The notes under the pieces: model-generated
Told to the model about the DNA's origin: nothing
Database searches by the model: none
Seen by the model: only the letters and a program-made list of their open reading frames with translations
Source of the DNA: Promicromonospora iranensis
GTDB lineage: Bacteria > Actinomycetota > Actinomycetes > Actinomycetales > Cellulomonadaceae
Assembly (NCBI RefSeq): GCF_028994805.1
Contig: NZ_JAJQQP010000008.1
Coordinates: forward strand, 1-64,000
Direction: 5' to 3'
DNA length: 64,000 nucleotides
Position numbers and translations under genes: made by a program
Shown: piece after piece, positions 40,580 through 48,972 of the stretch
Position numbering within the stretch: position 1 is the first letter of the stretch
Layout: every line of letters starts with the position of its first letter

Positions 40580-41524
40580 TCAGATCTTCAGCAGCGCCTG
40601 GACCGGGGTGTGGTCGCTCGGGTAGCGGCCGTCGCGGGTCCATGTGTTGATCGCCGCCGCGCGGACCTCGACACCGGGCGTCGTGAGGATCCAGTCGATG
40701 CGCGTGCCGTCCGGGTTCGGCGTCCCGTAGTTGGGGAAGGTGCCCGCGTACGGGGTGAGCTGCCGGTCCGCGTCGAGCCAGGTGTCCCGGAGCCCGCCGT
40801 CGGTGACCAGGATGTCGTACGGCGCGGAGCTCCCGGCCGTGGCGTTGCAGTCGGCGGTGAAGACGACCGGGAGGCCGGCCGCGGCCACCTGGTCGCGGAC
40901 CACCCGGGCGCTGCGCACCCGTGCGTTCTCCGCCTGGTGGTCGAAGTGCGAGTTGATGTGCAGGAAGTCCCGTCCCGTCACGCTGTCGTGCAGCTCGGCC
41001 CAGGTGACGATCCGCGTCACCGTGTTGCCCCAGGTGGCGGAGCCGATGACCTGCGGGGTGTCGGACAGCCAGAACTGGTCCCACCACTTCACGGTCAGGC
41101 GGCGCGCGTCGTAGAAGATGCCGGAGTACTCGCCGCCCGCACCCCCGTCGCGCCCGAAGCCCACCATCTTGTAGTGCCGCCCCAGACCTTCCTCGACGGC
41201 AGCGAGCTGGTGGAACAGAACCTCCTGGACACCCAGGACGGTCGGCTGCTCCAGCCGGAGGAACTCGGTGGTGAGCGGGGCGCGCTCCGGCCAGTAGTCC
41301 GGCTCGCCGGGCTGCGTCTGCCCGACCCGGTCGTAGCGGATGTTGAAGCTCATGGCGTGCAGCAGCTCGCCTCGTGCGCGGCCGATCACCGGCCGGCCGG
41401 CCCCTGCGGTCCGGGCGGAGGCTGGGCCGGCCAGTGCGGCCGAGGCGCCGAGGGCGCCCACGGCGCCTGCGGCCGTCAGCAGGGTGCGACGCGAGATTCC
41501 GGCGACGCCGGGGGCGGTGGACAT
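40580..41524 (-). CDS. Tat-exported endonuclease/exonuclease/phosphatase-fold hydrolase
   Basis: A 314-residue secreted metal-dependent hydrolase. A twin-arginine signal (ISRRTLLTAAGAVGALGASAALAG) covers residues 10-33. The EEP/DNase I-like core shows MSFNIRYD, GVQEVLFHQ (metal-binding Glu), HINSHFDH, VFTADCNA, RIDWILTT and the terminal YPSDHTPV (catalytic His). The pattern is closest to secreted EEP proteins that may cleave phosphodiesters or phosphate esters. It is monocistronic. The perfect hairpin downstream is shared with the YcnI gene. Confidence 0.9.
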   Translation of the reverse strand: MSTAPGVAGISRRTLLTAAGAVGALGASAALAGPASARTAGAGRPVIGRARGELLHAMSFNIRYDRVGQTQPGEPDYWPERAPLTTEFLRLEQPTVLGVQEVLFHQLAAVEEGLGRHYKMVGFGRDGGAGGEYSGIFYDARRLTVKWWDQFWLSDTPQVIGSATWGNTVTRIVTWAELHDSVTGRDFLHINSHFDHQAENARVRSARVVRDQVAAAGLPVVFTADCNATAGSSAPYDILVTDGGLRDTWLDADRQLTPYAGTFPNYGTPNPDGTRIDWILTTPGVEVRAAAINTWTRDGRYPSDHTPVQALLKI

Positions 41525-41623
41525 GGGCTCTCCTCCAGGTCAGGGGACGGGTGCCCGTTCACCCGACCAGACGGAGGTGAGCACGTCCATAACGTCATGT
41601 GACGGATGGACGAATTGCCCGGC

Positions 41624-42067
41624 TCAGGCCGCCGACGTCGTCCCTGCGCGCCGGGCCGTGACGGCGCGCCCGACCAGGTGGTCCACGCTCCAGGCACCGG
41701 GTCCGGTGGCCGCGAGGAGGAGCGCGCCGGCGCCGAGCGCGGCGACGAGCTCGAAGCCGCCCTGGTCGACGAACACGCCGTTGCCGAGATGTACGAGCAC
41801 GAGCGCCCCGAGCATGTTCAGCACGACCAGGATCCCGGCGATGGACGTCGCGGCGCCGAGGATCAGCGCGGCACCGCCGACGAGCTCGACGACTGCCGCG
41901 AACAGGGCGGCCACCTGGGGCAGGGGGATGCCCATGCCGGCGAAGGAGTCGACGGTCCCGGGGATCCCGAAGGTGAAGAACTTCTGGGCGCCGTGCGCGA
42001 TGAGCACCACCCCGATGGCTACGCGGGCGACGAGTGCTGCGAGGTCCTTGGTCCACTGAGACTTCAT
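41624..42067 (-). CDS. DoxX-family membrane protein
   Basis: A 147-residue protein with four membrane helices. Family features are LVARVAIGVVLIAHGAQKFFTFGIPGTVDSFAGMGIPLP and VVELVGGAALILGAATSIAGILVVLNM. DoxX proteins in actinobacteria take part in membrane thiol or oxidative-stress complexes; others are quinone-linked. GGGAGAA before the ATG at 42067 decides the start (open frame to 42121). It is divergent from a MarR gene with two shared palindromes, so it is probably the repressed target. Confidence 0.9.
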   Translation of the reverse strand: MKSQWTKDLAALVARVAIGVVLIAHGAQKFFTFGIPGTVDSFAGMGIPLPQVAALFAAVVELVGGAALILGAATSIAGILVVLNMLGALVLVHLGNGVFVDQGGFELVAALGAGALLLAATGPGAWSVDHLVGRAVTARRAGTTSAA

Positions 42068-42120
42068 GGGGTTCTCCCTGTGTCGTTCTGCTGGTGAGGG
42101 CGGCGCTGAGGGGTGAATCA

Positions 42121-42175
42121 AGTTGTCGCTTCAACTTTCGCGGCACGCTAGCACGGGGTGAATTGAAGCTTCAAC
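42121..42175. promoter_or_regulatory. Two MarR-type operators in the doxX/marR intergenic region
   Basis: AAGTTG-6-CAACTT at 42121-42138 and the perfect 12-bp palindrome TTGAAGCTTCAA at 42164-42175. Both are built from TTGAAG/CTTCAA-like half-sites and flank the promoters of the divergent DoxX and MarR genes. Confidence 0.65.
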
Positions 42176-42194
42176 CGTCCCGTGACAACCTGGC

Positions 42195-42710
42195 GTGGTG
42201 AACGACACTCCGTGGCTCGACCGCAGTCAGATGGCGGCGTGGGTCCGCTTCGTCGCGGTGCTCGAGCTGCTCCCCGGGGTCCTCGACAGCCAGCTGCGCC
42301 ACGACTCCGGCGTCACGCACTTCGAGTACTTCGTCATGGCGGTGCTGGCCGAGACGCCCGGCGGGACCATGCGGATGACCGAGCTGGCCGGCGCCACGAA
42401 CGCGACACCGTCGCGGCTCTCGCACGTCGTGGCGCGCTTGGAAGACCGGGGTCTCGTCGAGCGTTCGCCCTGCCCCGAGAACGGCAGGGCCACCAACGCG
42501 CGGCTCACGGAGGGCGGGCGCGCGAAGATGCGTGCCGCCGCGCCCGGCCACGTGGCTGCGGTCCGGCGGCACGTCGTCGACGTGCTCAGCCCGGAGCAGG
42601 TGACGCAGCTCGCCGCGATCAGCGACGCCATCCTCGGGAGCATCGCCCCGGCCGGGCCGATGGCGGAGGGCTACCGGCGTTACGACGGGCCGGCGGGGGA
42701 GTCGTCCTGA
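42195..42710 (+). CDS. MarR-family transcriptional regulator
   Basis: A 171-residue winged-helix regulator: FEYFVMAVLAETPGGTMRMTELAGATNATPSRLSHVVARLEDRGLVERSPCPENGRATNARLTEGGR, the full MarR core including recognition helix and wing. A cysteine in the wing (SPCPENG) could sense oxidants. Two adjacent GTG codons (42195, 42198) are possible starts. Divergent from doxX; the two palindromes between them are its likely sites. Confidence 0.9.
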   Translation: MVNDTPWLDRSQMAAWVRFVAVLELLPGVLDSQLRHDSGVTHFEYFVMAVLAETPGGTMRMTELAGATNATPSRLSHVVARLEDRGLVERSPCPENGRATNARLTEGGRAKMRAAAPGHVAAVRRHVVDVLSPEQVTQLAAISDAILGSIAPAGPMAEGYRRYDGPAGESS

Positions 42711-42815
42711 AACGCGTCCACCCGGGCTCGCAGACGACGCGCACGGCGGTGGGGTGGACCACTCCCGCTCCCGCCGGTAACCTCGGTTCACGGCCTCGTC
42801 CAGGGAGGGTGGCCC

Positions 42816-44141
42816 ATGGGGCAACACGTGAGCGTCGACGCCGGGTTCGGCCCATACCTCCGTCGCCTGCGCGAGGGCCGTACATGGTCTCTGCGGCGAC
42901 TTGCCGAGGTCGTGCACATCTCGCACGGCCATCTGTGGGACCTTGAGAAAGGCCGGAAGCAGCCGAGCGTGGCCGTGGCTGCACTGCTCGACAACGCCCT
43001 CGCCGCCGACGGCCGGCTGGCCGCTATGGTGCGTGTCCAGTCACCGGCCGACGGCGGGCTCGTTGCCGTGGTGACCACTGCCGAGACGGACAGCCTGCAC
43101 GGCACGCTCGAGCTGTGGGCCCTGGACGCCCAGCGCCAGGACTTCCTCACCGCCGCGGCGTTCAACGCGTCCGCGTTCCTCACTCCCGCGCTGCGTTGGC
43201 TCACCACACCCAGCACGTCCAGTGCTCCAGTCGGCGGCCCGCGGGTCGTCGGAGTTCCTGACGTCGAGATGATCCGTCAGATGCTCGGCGTCTTCCGCAC
43301 CGTCGACAACCAGTACGGAGGCGGGCAGATCCGCGAGCGGATCGTGCGGTTCCTGCACCACGACGTGGCCGAGCTCCTGCGGGGGCGGTACGACGCGGTA
43401 ACGGGGGCGGCGCTGCTGTCCGCTGCGGCGGAAGCGACCCAGCTCGCCGGATGGGCGACGTACGACGTGGGACGGCACGCGCTGGCCCAGCGGTACATGG
43501 TGCACGCCCTGCAGCTGGCTGGTGCCGCCGAGGACCGGCCGCTCGGCGCGGAGATCCTGGCGGCCATGTCGCACCAGGCGGCCTACCTCCGCGCCGGCGG
43601 CGAGGCGGTCGACCTGGCCCGCGCCGCGGCGCGGGCAGCGCAGGACGCCGGCGTCGGTGCCATCGCTGCGGAGGCCGCCGTGCTGGAAGCGCAGGGGCAC
43701 GCCGTGGACGGTGACCACGCGGCGACGGCGGGGGCGCTCGACCGCGCGGAGCGGCTGTTCGACCAGGCGGAGCGGGCGACCGACCCGCAGTGGCTCGGGT
43801 ACTTCGACGAGGCCTATCTCGCGGCGAAGTTCGGGCAGACGTTCACCGCGCTCGGGCGTGGTGACCTGGCGCTGCGGTTCGCGCGCCGGTCCCTGGACAT
43901 GGACGAGCGGTACGCACGCGGACGAGCCTTCAACCTCGCGCTGGTCGCGCGAGCTCACGCCCAGGCGGGCGACGTCGAGGAGGCGGCTGCGGCGGGTCAC
44001 CAGGCCGCCGACGCCGCAGAGGGCATCGACTCCGCGCGGTCGCGGGACTACCTCGCCGAGATCGCCGACCGCCTGGCACCGCACGCCGGACTGGAACCCG
44101 TCGCCTCCTACCGCGCCCGGGCCGCGGAGCTCGTCGGCTAG
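42816..44141 (+). CDS. XRE-family HTH regulator with TPR-like domain
   Basis: A 441-residue protein. The N-terminal XRE HTH (about 12-65: YLRRLREGRTWSLRRLAEVVHISHGHLWDLEKGRKQPS) is followed by a helical repeat region to the C-terminus (for example DVGRHALAQRYMVHALQLAGAAEDRPLGAEI and DLALRFARRSLDMDERYARGRAFNLA), typical of streptomycete-type XRE-TPR regulators. GGGAGGG precedes the ATG. Its end overlaps the end of the convergent NUDIX gene by 4 bases; this XRE/NUDIX neighbourhood recurs in actinobacteria, so a functional link is possible. Confidence 0.88.
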   Translation: MGQHVSVDAGFGPYLRRLREGRTWSLRRLAEVVHISHGHLWDLEKGRKQPSVAVAALLDNALAADGRLAAMVRVQSPADGGLVAVVTTAETDSLHGTLELWALDAQRQDFLTAAAFNASAFLTPALRWLTTPSTSSAPVGGPRVVGVPDVEMIRQMLGVFRTVDNQYGGGQIRERIVRFLHHDVAELLRGRYDAVTGAALLSAAAEATQLAGWATYDVGRHALAQRYMVHALQLAGAAEDRPLGAEILAAMSHQAAYLRAGGEAVDLARAAARAAQDAGVGAIAAEAAVLEAQGHAVDGDHAATAGALDRAERLFDQAERATDPQWLGYFDEAYLAAKFGQTFTALGRGDLALRFARRSLDMDERYARGRAFNLALVARAHAQAGDVEEAAAAGHQAADAAEGIDSARSRDYLAEIADRLAPHAGLEPVASYRARAAELVG

Positions 44142-44701
44142 AGGCGGCCCTTCGCGGCGTCCAGCTGCAGCTTGAGGACCGCGGCCACGGTCGCGGCGCC
44201 GACGATCTTGCCGGACCCGATCATCGCCTCGGCCTCGTCGAGCGAGAACCACGCCAGCTCCTCGGCCTCGTTCACGTCCGGGGCGGCGCCCGTGTCGTGT
44301 GCGCCGCGGGCCAGGTAGACCGTGTTCGGCTGCTCAAGCGACGCGACCGACGGCTGGAACCGCAGGTAGGCATCGACCGAGCGGGGGCGCCACCCAGTCT
44401 CCTCCTCGGCCTCCCGGAACGCTGCGGCCTCGACATTCTCGCCGTCGTCGAGGTACCCGCCGGGCAGCTCCCACACCCACTGGTCGATCACGAACCGGTG
44501 GCGGTACATCAGCAACACCCGCAGGTCGTCGTCCACCATCGCGACCATGACCGCCGGCTGGAGGCGCAGCACCCACTGCTCGAACTCGACGCCGTCGGGC
44601 AGCCGCACCTTGGCGATAGATGCCCGCGCGCGGCGGGTGTCGTCCTGCAGCCGTTCCTCGAGGATCGTCCATTGCGTCGCGGGGCGCTGGTCCGTGGTCA
44701 C
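44138..44701 (-). CDS. NUDIX hydrolase (ADP-ribose pyrophosphatase-like)
   Basis: A 187-residue NUDIX enzyme that hydrolyses a nucleoside diphosphate linked to another moiety. The NUDIX box is complete: GYLDDGENVEAAAFREAEEETGW (G-x5-E-x7-REUxEExGU). The N-terminal beta-strand region resembles ADP-ribose pyrophosphatases, but the substrate is not proved. The ATG at 44701 lies 37 bases from the 26-bp palindrome at 44738. It is convergent, with a 4-base overlap, to the XRE-TPR gene. Confidence 0.9.
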   Translation of the reverse strand: MTTDQRPATQWTILEERLQDDTRRARASIAKVRLPDGVEFEQWVLRLQPAVMVAMVDDDLRVLLMYRHRFVIDQWVWELPGGYLDDGENVEAAAFREAEEETGWRPRSVDAYLRFQPSVASLEQPNTVYLARGAHDTGAAPDVNEAEELAWFSLDEAEAMIGSGKIVGAATVAAVLKLQLDAAKGRL

Positions 44702-44737
44702 GGCGCGAGCGTACGGCGGACTACACGCTGTACGCCA

Positions 44738-44763
44738 CGGGTGTACGCCGCGGCGTACACCCG
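44738..44763. promoter_or_regulatory. Perfect 26-bp palindrome between NUDIX and HAD genes
   Basis: CGGGTGTACGCCG followed by its exact reverse complement. Further half-sites TGTACGCC (44729-44736) and GTACGGCG (44711-44718) lie on the NUDIX side. It is placed to control the NUDIX gene, the HAD gene or both; the binding protein is unknown, and the adjacent XRE regulator is one candidate. Confidence 0.65.
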
Positions 44764-44862
44764 TCAGCCGACACGGGCTGACGCGCTGGACCTGCCAGCG
44801 GACGGGCGAGCACGCCAGGCTCGGGAGAGAAATAGCACTCCCCGCCCGCCGGAAGGCAAATC

Positions 44863-45687
44863 GTGACCACCACCAGCCGCAACCCGCAGCGCACCAGCCG
44901 CCGTCTTGATCTCTCCATGCCGGCGCTCGTCACCTGTGACATCGACGGCACCCTCCTGAACACCGGTGAGCCCGTCAGCCCCGCCGTGCGTGCCGCGGTC
45001 GCCGAGGTGCTCGCGGCCGGCCACCACGTCGCTCTCGCGACGGGTCGGTCGCTCGTCGGCGCACTGCCGGTCGCCGCCGAGCTCGGCCTCGACGATGCGT
45101 GGATCGTCGCGAGCAACGGTGCCGTGACCGCGCACGTCATGGGGGACGACTACGAGATCTCCGACCTGCACGTCATCGAGCCCGAGCCTGTCGTGCGCGT
45201 GGCCGTGGAGGCGATGCCCGGCATCCGGGTCGCGGCGGAGCTCGTCGGCGTCGGGTACCGCGTGAACATCCCGTTCCCCGACGGCGAGCTGAACGGCGAC
45301 CAGCACAGCGTGGCCGCGCTCGAGGAGCTGTGGGCGGATGCGACGCCGCGGCTGGCCCTGTACAGGCCCGGAGCGTTCGGGCTCGCGCCGATCCTGCGGG
45401 CCATGAGCCTGACGGTGATCGAGACGCGCCCCGACTGGCTCGACGTCACCCCGCCTGCCCTGTCGAAGGCGACCGCGCTGGACAAGGTCCGCCGCCACCT
45501 CGGGATCGAGTTCCACGCGACGGCGGCGATCGGTGATGGCGAGAACGACCTGGAGATGCTGCGGTGGGCCACGCGGTCGATCGCCATGGGTCACGCGCCC
45601 GCGCACGTCCGGGCCGTGGCCGACCGGGAGACCGGCACCATCGACGAGGACGGCGCCGCGGAGGCCCTGCTCTCCCTGCTGGGCTAG
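44863..45687 (+). CDS. HAD-superfamily (Cof-type) phosphatase
   Basis: A 274-residue hydrolase of the HAD IIB (Cof) type acting on small phosphorylated metabolites. Motif I is VTCDIDGTLL (nucleophile Asp and general-acid Asp), motif II LATGRS, motif III the Lys in PPALSKATALDKV and motif IV IGDGENDLEML. The cap domain lies between about residues 100 and 195. GTG start with GGAAGG 7 bases upstream. It is divergent from the NUDIX gene across the 26-bp palindrome. Confidence 0.92.
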   Translation: MTTTSRNPQRTSRRLDLSMPALVTCDIDGTLLNTGEPVSPAVRAAVAEVLAAGHHVALATGRSLVGALPVAAELGLDDAWIVASNGAVTAHVMGDDYEISDLHVIEPEPVVRVAVEAMPGIRVAAELVGVGYRVNIPFPDGELNGDQHSVAALEELWADATPRLALYRPGAFGLAPILRAMSLTVIETRPDWLDVTPPALSKATALDKVRRHLGIEFHATAAIGDGENDLEMLRWATRSIAMGHAPAHVRAVADRETGTIDEDGAAEALLSLLG

Positions 45688-45816
45688 CGCCGGCCTGGTG
45701 AGGCCGTGGGTGAAGCGGGGTTCGGTACAAATGGCGACGGCGCGGTTCGCCGACGCCCTCGTCGTCGTTGTGAGGCGCGAGAGTCGGGTCCTGGTCCGCG
45801 TGGAAGGATCGGTGGT

Positions 45817-46188
45817 ATGACCATCACCGAGTTTCTGACCGCACGGCTGGACGAGGACGAGTCGACCGCGCGTATGGCTGACAGCGCCTCGTCACGCCCC
45901 GGCGAGGTTGACGGCGAGCCCTCAGCGGCCGCCCCGTTCCTTCCGCAACAGCAGCAACACATCGACCGCTGGAGCCCCGCTCGGGTCCTCGTTGACATCG
46001 CGGCCAAGCGGACAATCGTAGAGACGTACGAGGAACTTGGGCGGGTCCTGAGCAAGGCGTCGGACAGCGGGCATGAGGACGAAGCCACCGTCACCCGGAA
46101 CCTGTTCGCTGGACTCCAGGTCGCGGTCCTGGCCCACGCCCTGACGTTCGCCGATCACCCGGACTACCGCGCGGAGTGGCAGTTGTGA
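45817..46188 (+). CDS. DUF6221-family protein
   Basis: A 123-residue protein of an actinobacterial family of unknown function. It begins MTITEFLTARLDEDESTAR, with the central RWSPARVLVDIAAKRTIVETYEEL and the end LTFADHPDYRAEWQL, all matching DUF6221; these are common in prophage-like and accessory regions. The usual family segment with H-x-H residues before the DPARVL element is shortened here. GGAAGGATC lies before the ATG at 45817, which decides the start. Confidence 0.75.
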   Translation: MTITEFLTARLDEDESTARMADSASSRPGEVDGEPSAAAPFLPQQQQHIDRWSPARVLVDIAAKRTIVETYEELGRVLSKASDSGHEDEATVTRNLFAGLQVAVLAHALTFADHPDYRAEWQL

Positions 46189-46240
46189 CCTGGTCGGGGT
46201 GTGCCCATGCTGTGCCCACGGGCATGGTCTGGTGAACGAC

Positions 46241-46284
46241 AAGAGGCCCGGAACCGTTGATATTCCAACGGTTCCGGGCCTCTT
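46241..46284. terminator. Hairpin terminator downstream of tRNA-Ser
   Basis: A perfect 19-bp stem, AAGAGGCCCGGAACCGTTG (46241-46259) with its complement at 46266-46284. It lies 7 bases beyond the 3' end of the minus-strand tRNA-Ser and also ends plus-strand transcription from DUF6221. Confidence 0.9.
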
Positions 46285-46291
46285 GCCACTG

Positions 46292-46376
46292 CGGAGGATG
46301 GGGGATTCGAACCCCCGAGGGCGTTAACCCAACACGCTTTCCAAGCGTGCGCCATAGGCCACTAGGCGAATCCTCC
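46292..46376 (-). tRNA. tRNA-Ser (anticodon GGA)
   Basis: 85 bases. Acceptor GGAGGAT/ATCCTCC with discriminator G; anticodon stem CACGC/GCGTG with loop TTGGAAA (anticodon GGA); long variable arm; T-loop GTTCGAA. The 3' CCA is not encoded. Confidence 0.96.
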
Positions 46377-46550
46377 TCGCGCTTCGCCGAGGCGGCGCGC
46401 GGCCACAGGACCGAAGTCTGGCGCGGCCTGACGAGGATACCGGACGCCGTGCTCGGACAACGAATCGGAGCGTGGAGCGGGGCTGTGAGGTGGCGTACAG
46501 CGCGTTCCACGTGGTTGGGCCGTGGTGCCCGGATCGGTTAGGCTTGGTGC

Positions 46551-46641
46551 AGACCCCTCGTGCGGCATCACCTCGCCGAACTCCCCCAGGGCCGGAAGGC
46601 AGCAAGGGTAAGTGAGCTCTGGTGGGTGTGCGGGGGGTCCT
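46551..46641 (+). ncRNA. ffs: Signal recognition particle RNA, small bacterial type (4.5S)
   Basis: The universally conserved SRP core is present: CCCAGGGCCGGAAGGCAGCA (asymmetric loop and GGAA tetraloop for Ffh binding), then AGGGTAAGTGAGC. The long stem is closed by GACCCC at the start with GGGGGGTC at the end. TAGGCT at 46539-46544 is a good -10 box 7 bases before the start. The ends are estimated from pairing. Closeness to tRNA-Ser and dnaX is usual in actinobacteria. Confidence 0.93.
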
Positions 46642-47023
46642 TGAGCGCCCGGAATCTGGCGCCTCGTCCAACATGTGGATGGCATTCCGTCCACATCATG
46701 GGATTTACCCCGAGGCGATTCGCTTCGACGTCGTGCAGTGGCGCACGATGTCCGCATGACCCGCACCTGGACCGCAGCCACGACGTCGCGCACCCGCCGC
46801 GACGCCATGTGCGGCGGCCGTGTGCGCGGCGGGCGAATGTGCGTGCGCTGAGAGCGCCGCACCTCGCCGCAGCCCGCTGAGGGCCGCACAGTCCCGCGAG
46901 CTCGCCACGTTGCTGATGGCCGTGGCCCGCCCCGTCACACCCCGGCCTGCGCCCGACGCAGACCCCACCACGCATCCTGCGCACCGGCACACCCGCGCCC
47001 GTGCGCCTCTGAGAGGACCACCC
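46642..47023. other. Intergenic region before metQ, no gene found
   Basis: 382 bases, very GC-rich. It contains a short inverted repeat (CGTCGTGC/GCGCACGA around 46731-46750) and several GCGGC runs, but no S-box, SAM or TPP aptamer that I can recognise and no supportable reading frame. It should hold the metQNI promoter. Confidence 0.4.
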
Positions 47024-47908
47024 ATGTCTCGCTTCACCCCTGTCCTGGCCACCGGCCTCGCTGCCGTCACCGCCCTCGCCCTGAGCGCCTGCGGTTCCGG
47101 TGAGGCCACGGCCGCCGCGGGTACCGCCGAGGACCCGGTACGCATCGGCGTCGTCAACTCCGGTGAGGACTACTGGAACACCTTCACCGGCCTGGCCGAG
47201 GAGGAGGGCATCACCGTCGAGCTGGTGAACTTCAGCGACTACCAGCTGCCCAACCAGGGCCTGACCGACGGTGACCTCGACCTCAACCAGTTCCAGCACC
47301 TGCAGTTCCTCGCGACCTACAACACCGCTTCCGAGCAGGACCTGACGCCGATCGCGGCCACCGCGGTCTACCCGCTGGGCCTGTACTCCCTGAAGCACGG
47401 CAGCGTCGAGGACATCCCCGAGGGCGGCGAGGTCGCCGTCCCCAACGACGACAGCAACCAGGCCCGTGCTCTGCTCGTGCTCCAGGAGGCGGGGCTCGTC
47501 GCCCTGCGCGACGGCGGTAGCGCGTTCTCCACGCCGGCCGACATCCTGGAGGACGAGTCGCGGGTGTCGGTGACCCCGGTCGACGCCGCCCAGACGGCGC
47601 TCGCGCTGCAGGACGTCGACGCCTCGATCATCAACAACGACTACGTGGGTGACGCCGACCTGGCCGCCGAGGACGCCATCTTCACCGACGACCCGGACTC
47701 GGACACCGCCGCGCCGTACATCAACGTCTGGGTCGCCCGCGCGGACGACGCGGACAACGAGGTGTTCCAGCAGCTCATCGAGATCTACCACTCCCCGGAG
47801 GTCGAGGAGGGTGTGCTCGAGGCCTCGGGTGGTACCGGCGTCATCAAGGACAACCCGGCCGCGGAGCTGCAGGAGATCCTGGCCGGCATCGAGGCGGACG
47901 CGTCCTGA
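47024..47908 (+). CDS. metQ: Methionine ABC transporter substrate-binding lipoprotein
   Basis: A 294-residue NlpA/MetQ-family lipoprotein that captures methionine outside the membrane. The signal with lipobox LALSAC (Cys24) is followed by the binding domain: IGVVNSGEDYW, LVNFSDYQLPNQGLTDGDLDLNQFQHLQFL (family hallmark) and DASIINNDYV. GAGAGGACC precedes the ATG. Its stop shares one base with the metN start (TGATG). First gene of the metQNI operon; D- or L-methionine specificity is inferred from the family. Confidence 0.93.
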   Translation: MSRFTPVLATGLAAVTALALSACGSGEATAAAGTAEDPVRIGVVNSGEDYWNTFTGLAEEEGITVELVNFSDYQLPNQGLTDGDLDLNQFQHLQFLATYNTASEQDLTPIAATAVYPLGLYSLKHGSVEDIPEGGEVAVPNDDSNQARALLVLQEAGLVALRDGGSAFSTPADILEDESRVSVTPVDAAQTALALQDVDASIINNDYVGDADLAAEDAIFTDDPDSDTAAPYINVWVARADDADNEVFQQLIEIYHSPEVEEGVLEASGGTGVIKDNPAAELQEILAGIEADAS

Positions 47909-48972
47909 TGCCTGCCGCGACCGGAGCTGCCGCCGGCAGCATCGTGCGGTTCGAGGGCGCCTCCAAGGTGTTCCCCGGCCGCGGGCGCAGGACGGAGGTG
48001 CGCGCCGTCGACGAGGTCACCCTCGACATCCGCGAGGGCGAGATCTTCGGCGTCATCGGCCAGTCGGGTGCCGGCAAGTCCACCCTGGTCCGCCTGATCA
48101 ACGCCCTGGAACGCACCACCGGGGGCGACGTCGTGGTCGACGGCGTCGCCCTCGGGGCCCTGAACGAGGCGCGCCTGCGTCCCGTGCGTGCCGGGATCGG
48201 GATGGTGTTCCAGCAGTTCAACCTGCTCGCCTCCCGGACGGTCGCCGGGAACGTCGCCTACCCGCTGGAGGTGGCGGGCTGGTCGCGCTCGCGGCGCGAG
48301 GCGCGCGTGGCCGAGCTGCTCGACTTCGTCGGCCTGGCGGAGAAGGCGGGGGTGCACCCCGCCGCGTTGTCCGGTGGACAGAAGCAGCGCGTCGGCATCG
48401 CGCGGGCACTCGCCACGAACCCGCGCATCCTGCTGGCGGACGAGGCGACGTCGGCCCTCGACCCCGAGACGACGCGCGACGTGCTGAACCTGCTCCAGCG
48501 CGTCAACCGCGAGCTCGGGGTCACCGTCGTCGTGATCACGCACGAGATGGACGTCGTGCGCTCGATCTGTCACCGCGTCGCGGTGATGGACCGGGGGCGC
48601 GTCGTCGAGGTGGGCGAGGCGTACCAGGTGTTCAGCGCGCCGACCCACGACATCACCCGCCGGTTCGTCGCCACCGCGCTGCGCGACCGGCCCTCGCCCG
48701 AGGTGCTGGAGCGCCTGCGCGCCCGGCACACGGGACACATCGTGACCGTGGGTGTGGACGAGGTCGCGGGTTCGTCGGCGGTACTCACCCGCACCCTGCG
48801 CGAGCACGGCGTCGACGGGACGGTCGTCTTCGGCGGCATCACCGAGGTCGCGGAGCGGCCGTACGGGTCGCTGACCGTCGAGCTCGTCGGTGACCCGGCC
48901 GCTGTGGAGGCCGCCGTGGTGGCGCTGCGCGCGGTCACCTGGGTGGACGACCACGGGAGGGCAGCCTCATGA
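47908..48972 (+). CDS. metN: Methionine ABC transporter ATP-binding protein
   Basis: A 354-residue ATPase. Walker A is VIGQSGAGKST, Q-loop MVFQQFNLL, signature LSGGQKQRVGIARAL, Walker B ILLADEATSALD and switch VVITHEMDVV. The C-terminal NIL/ACT-like domain (about 265-350), where MetN proteins bind methionine to inhibit transport, is present. The MetN family N-terminal insertion FPGRGRRTEVRAVDEV is seen. It overlaps metI by 4 bases (ATGA). Confidence 0.95.
   Translation: MPAATGAAAGSIVRFEGASKVFPGRGRRTEVRAVDEVTLDIREGEIFGVIGQSGAGKSTLVRLINALERTTGGDVVVDGVALGALNEARLRPVRAGIGMVFQQFNLLASRTVAGNVAYPLEVAGWSRSRREARVAELLDFVGLAEKAGVHPAALSGGQKQRVGIARALATNPRILLADEATSALDPETTRDVLNLLQRVNRELGVTVVVITHEMDVVRSICHRVAVMDRGRVVEVGEAYQVFSAPTHDITRRFVATALRDRPSPEVLERLRARHTGHIVTVGVDEVAGSSAVLTRTLREHGVDGTVVFGGITEVAERPYGSLTVELVGDPAAVEAAVVALRAVTWVDDHGRAAS

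Noticed and set aside
46642-47023. Possible SAM or TPP riboswitch before metQ (a CTGAGA-like string occurs)
   Set aside because: The TPP blocks GAACCTGA and the S-box blocks (GATGAAACCCGGCAACC-like) are missing; the match is a single hexamer.
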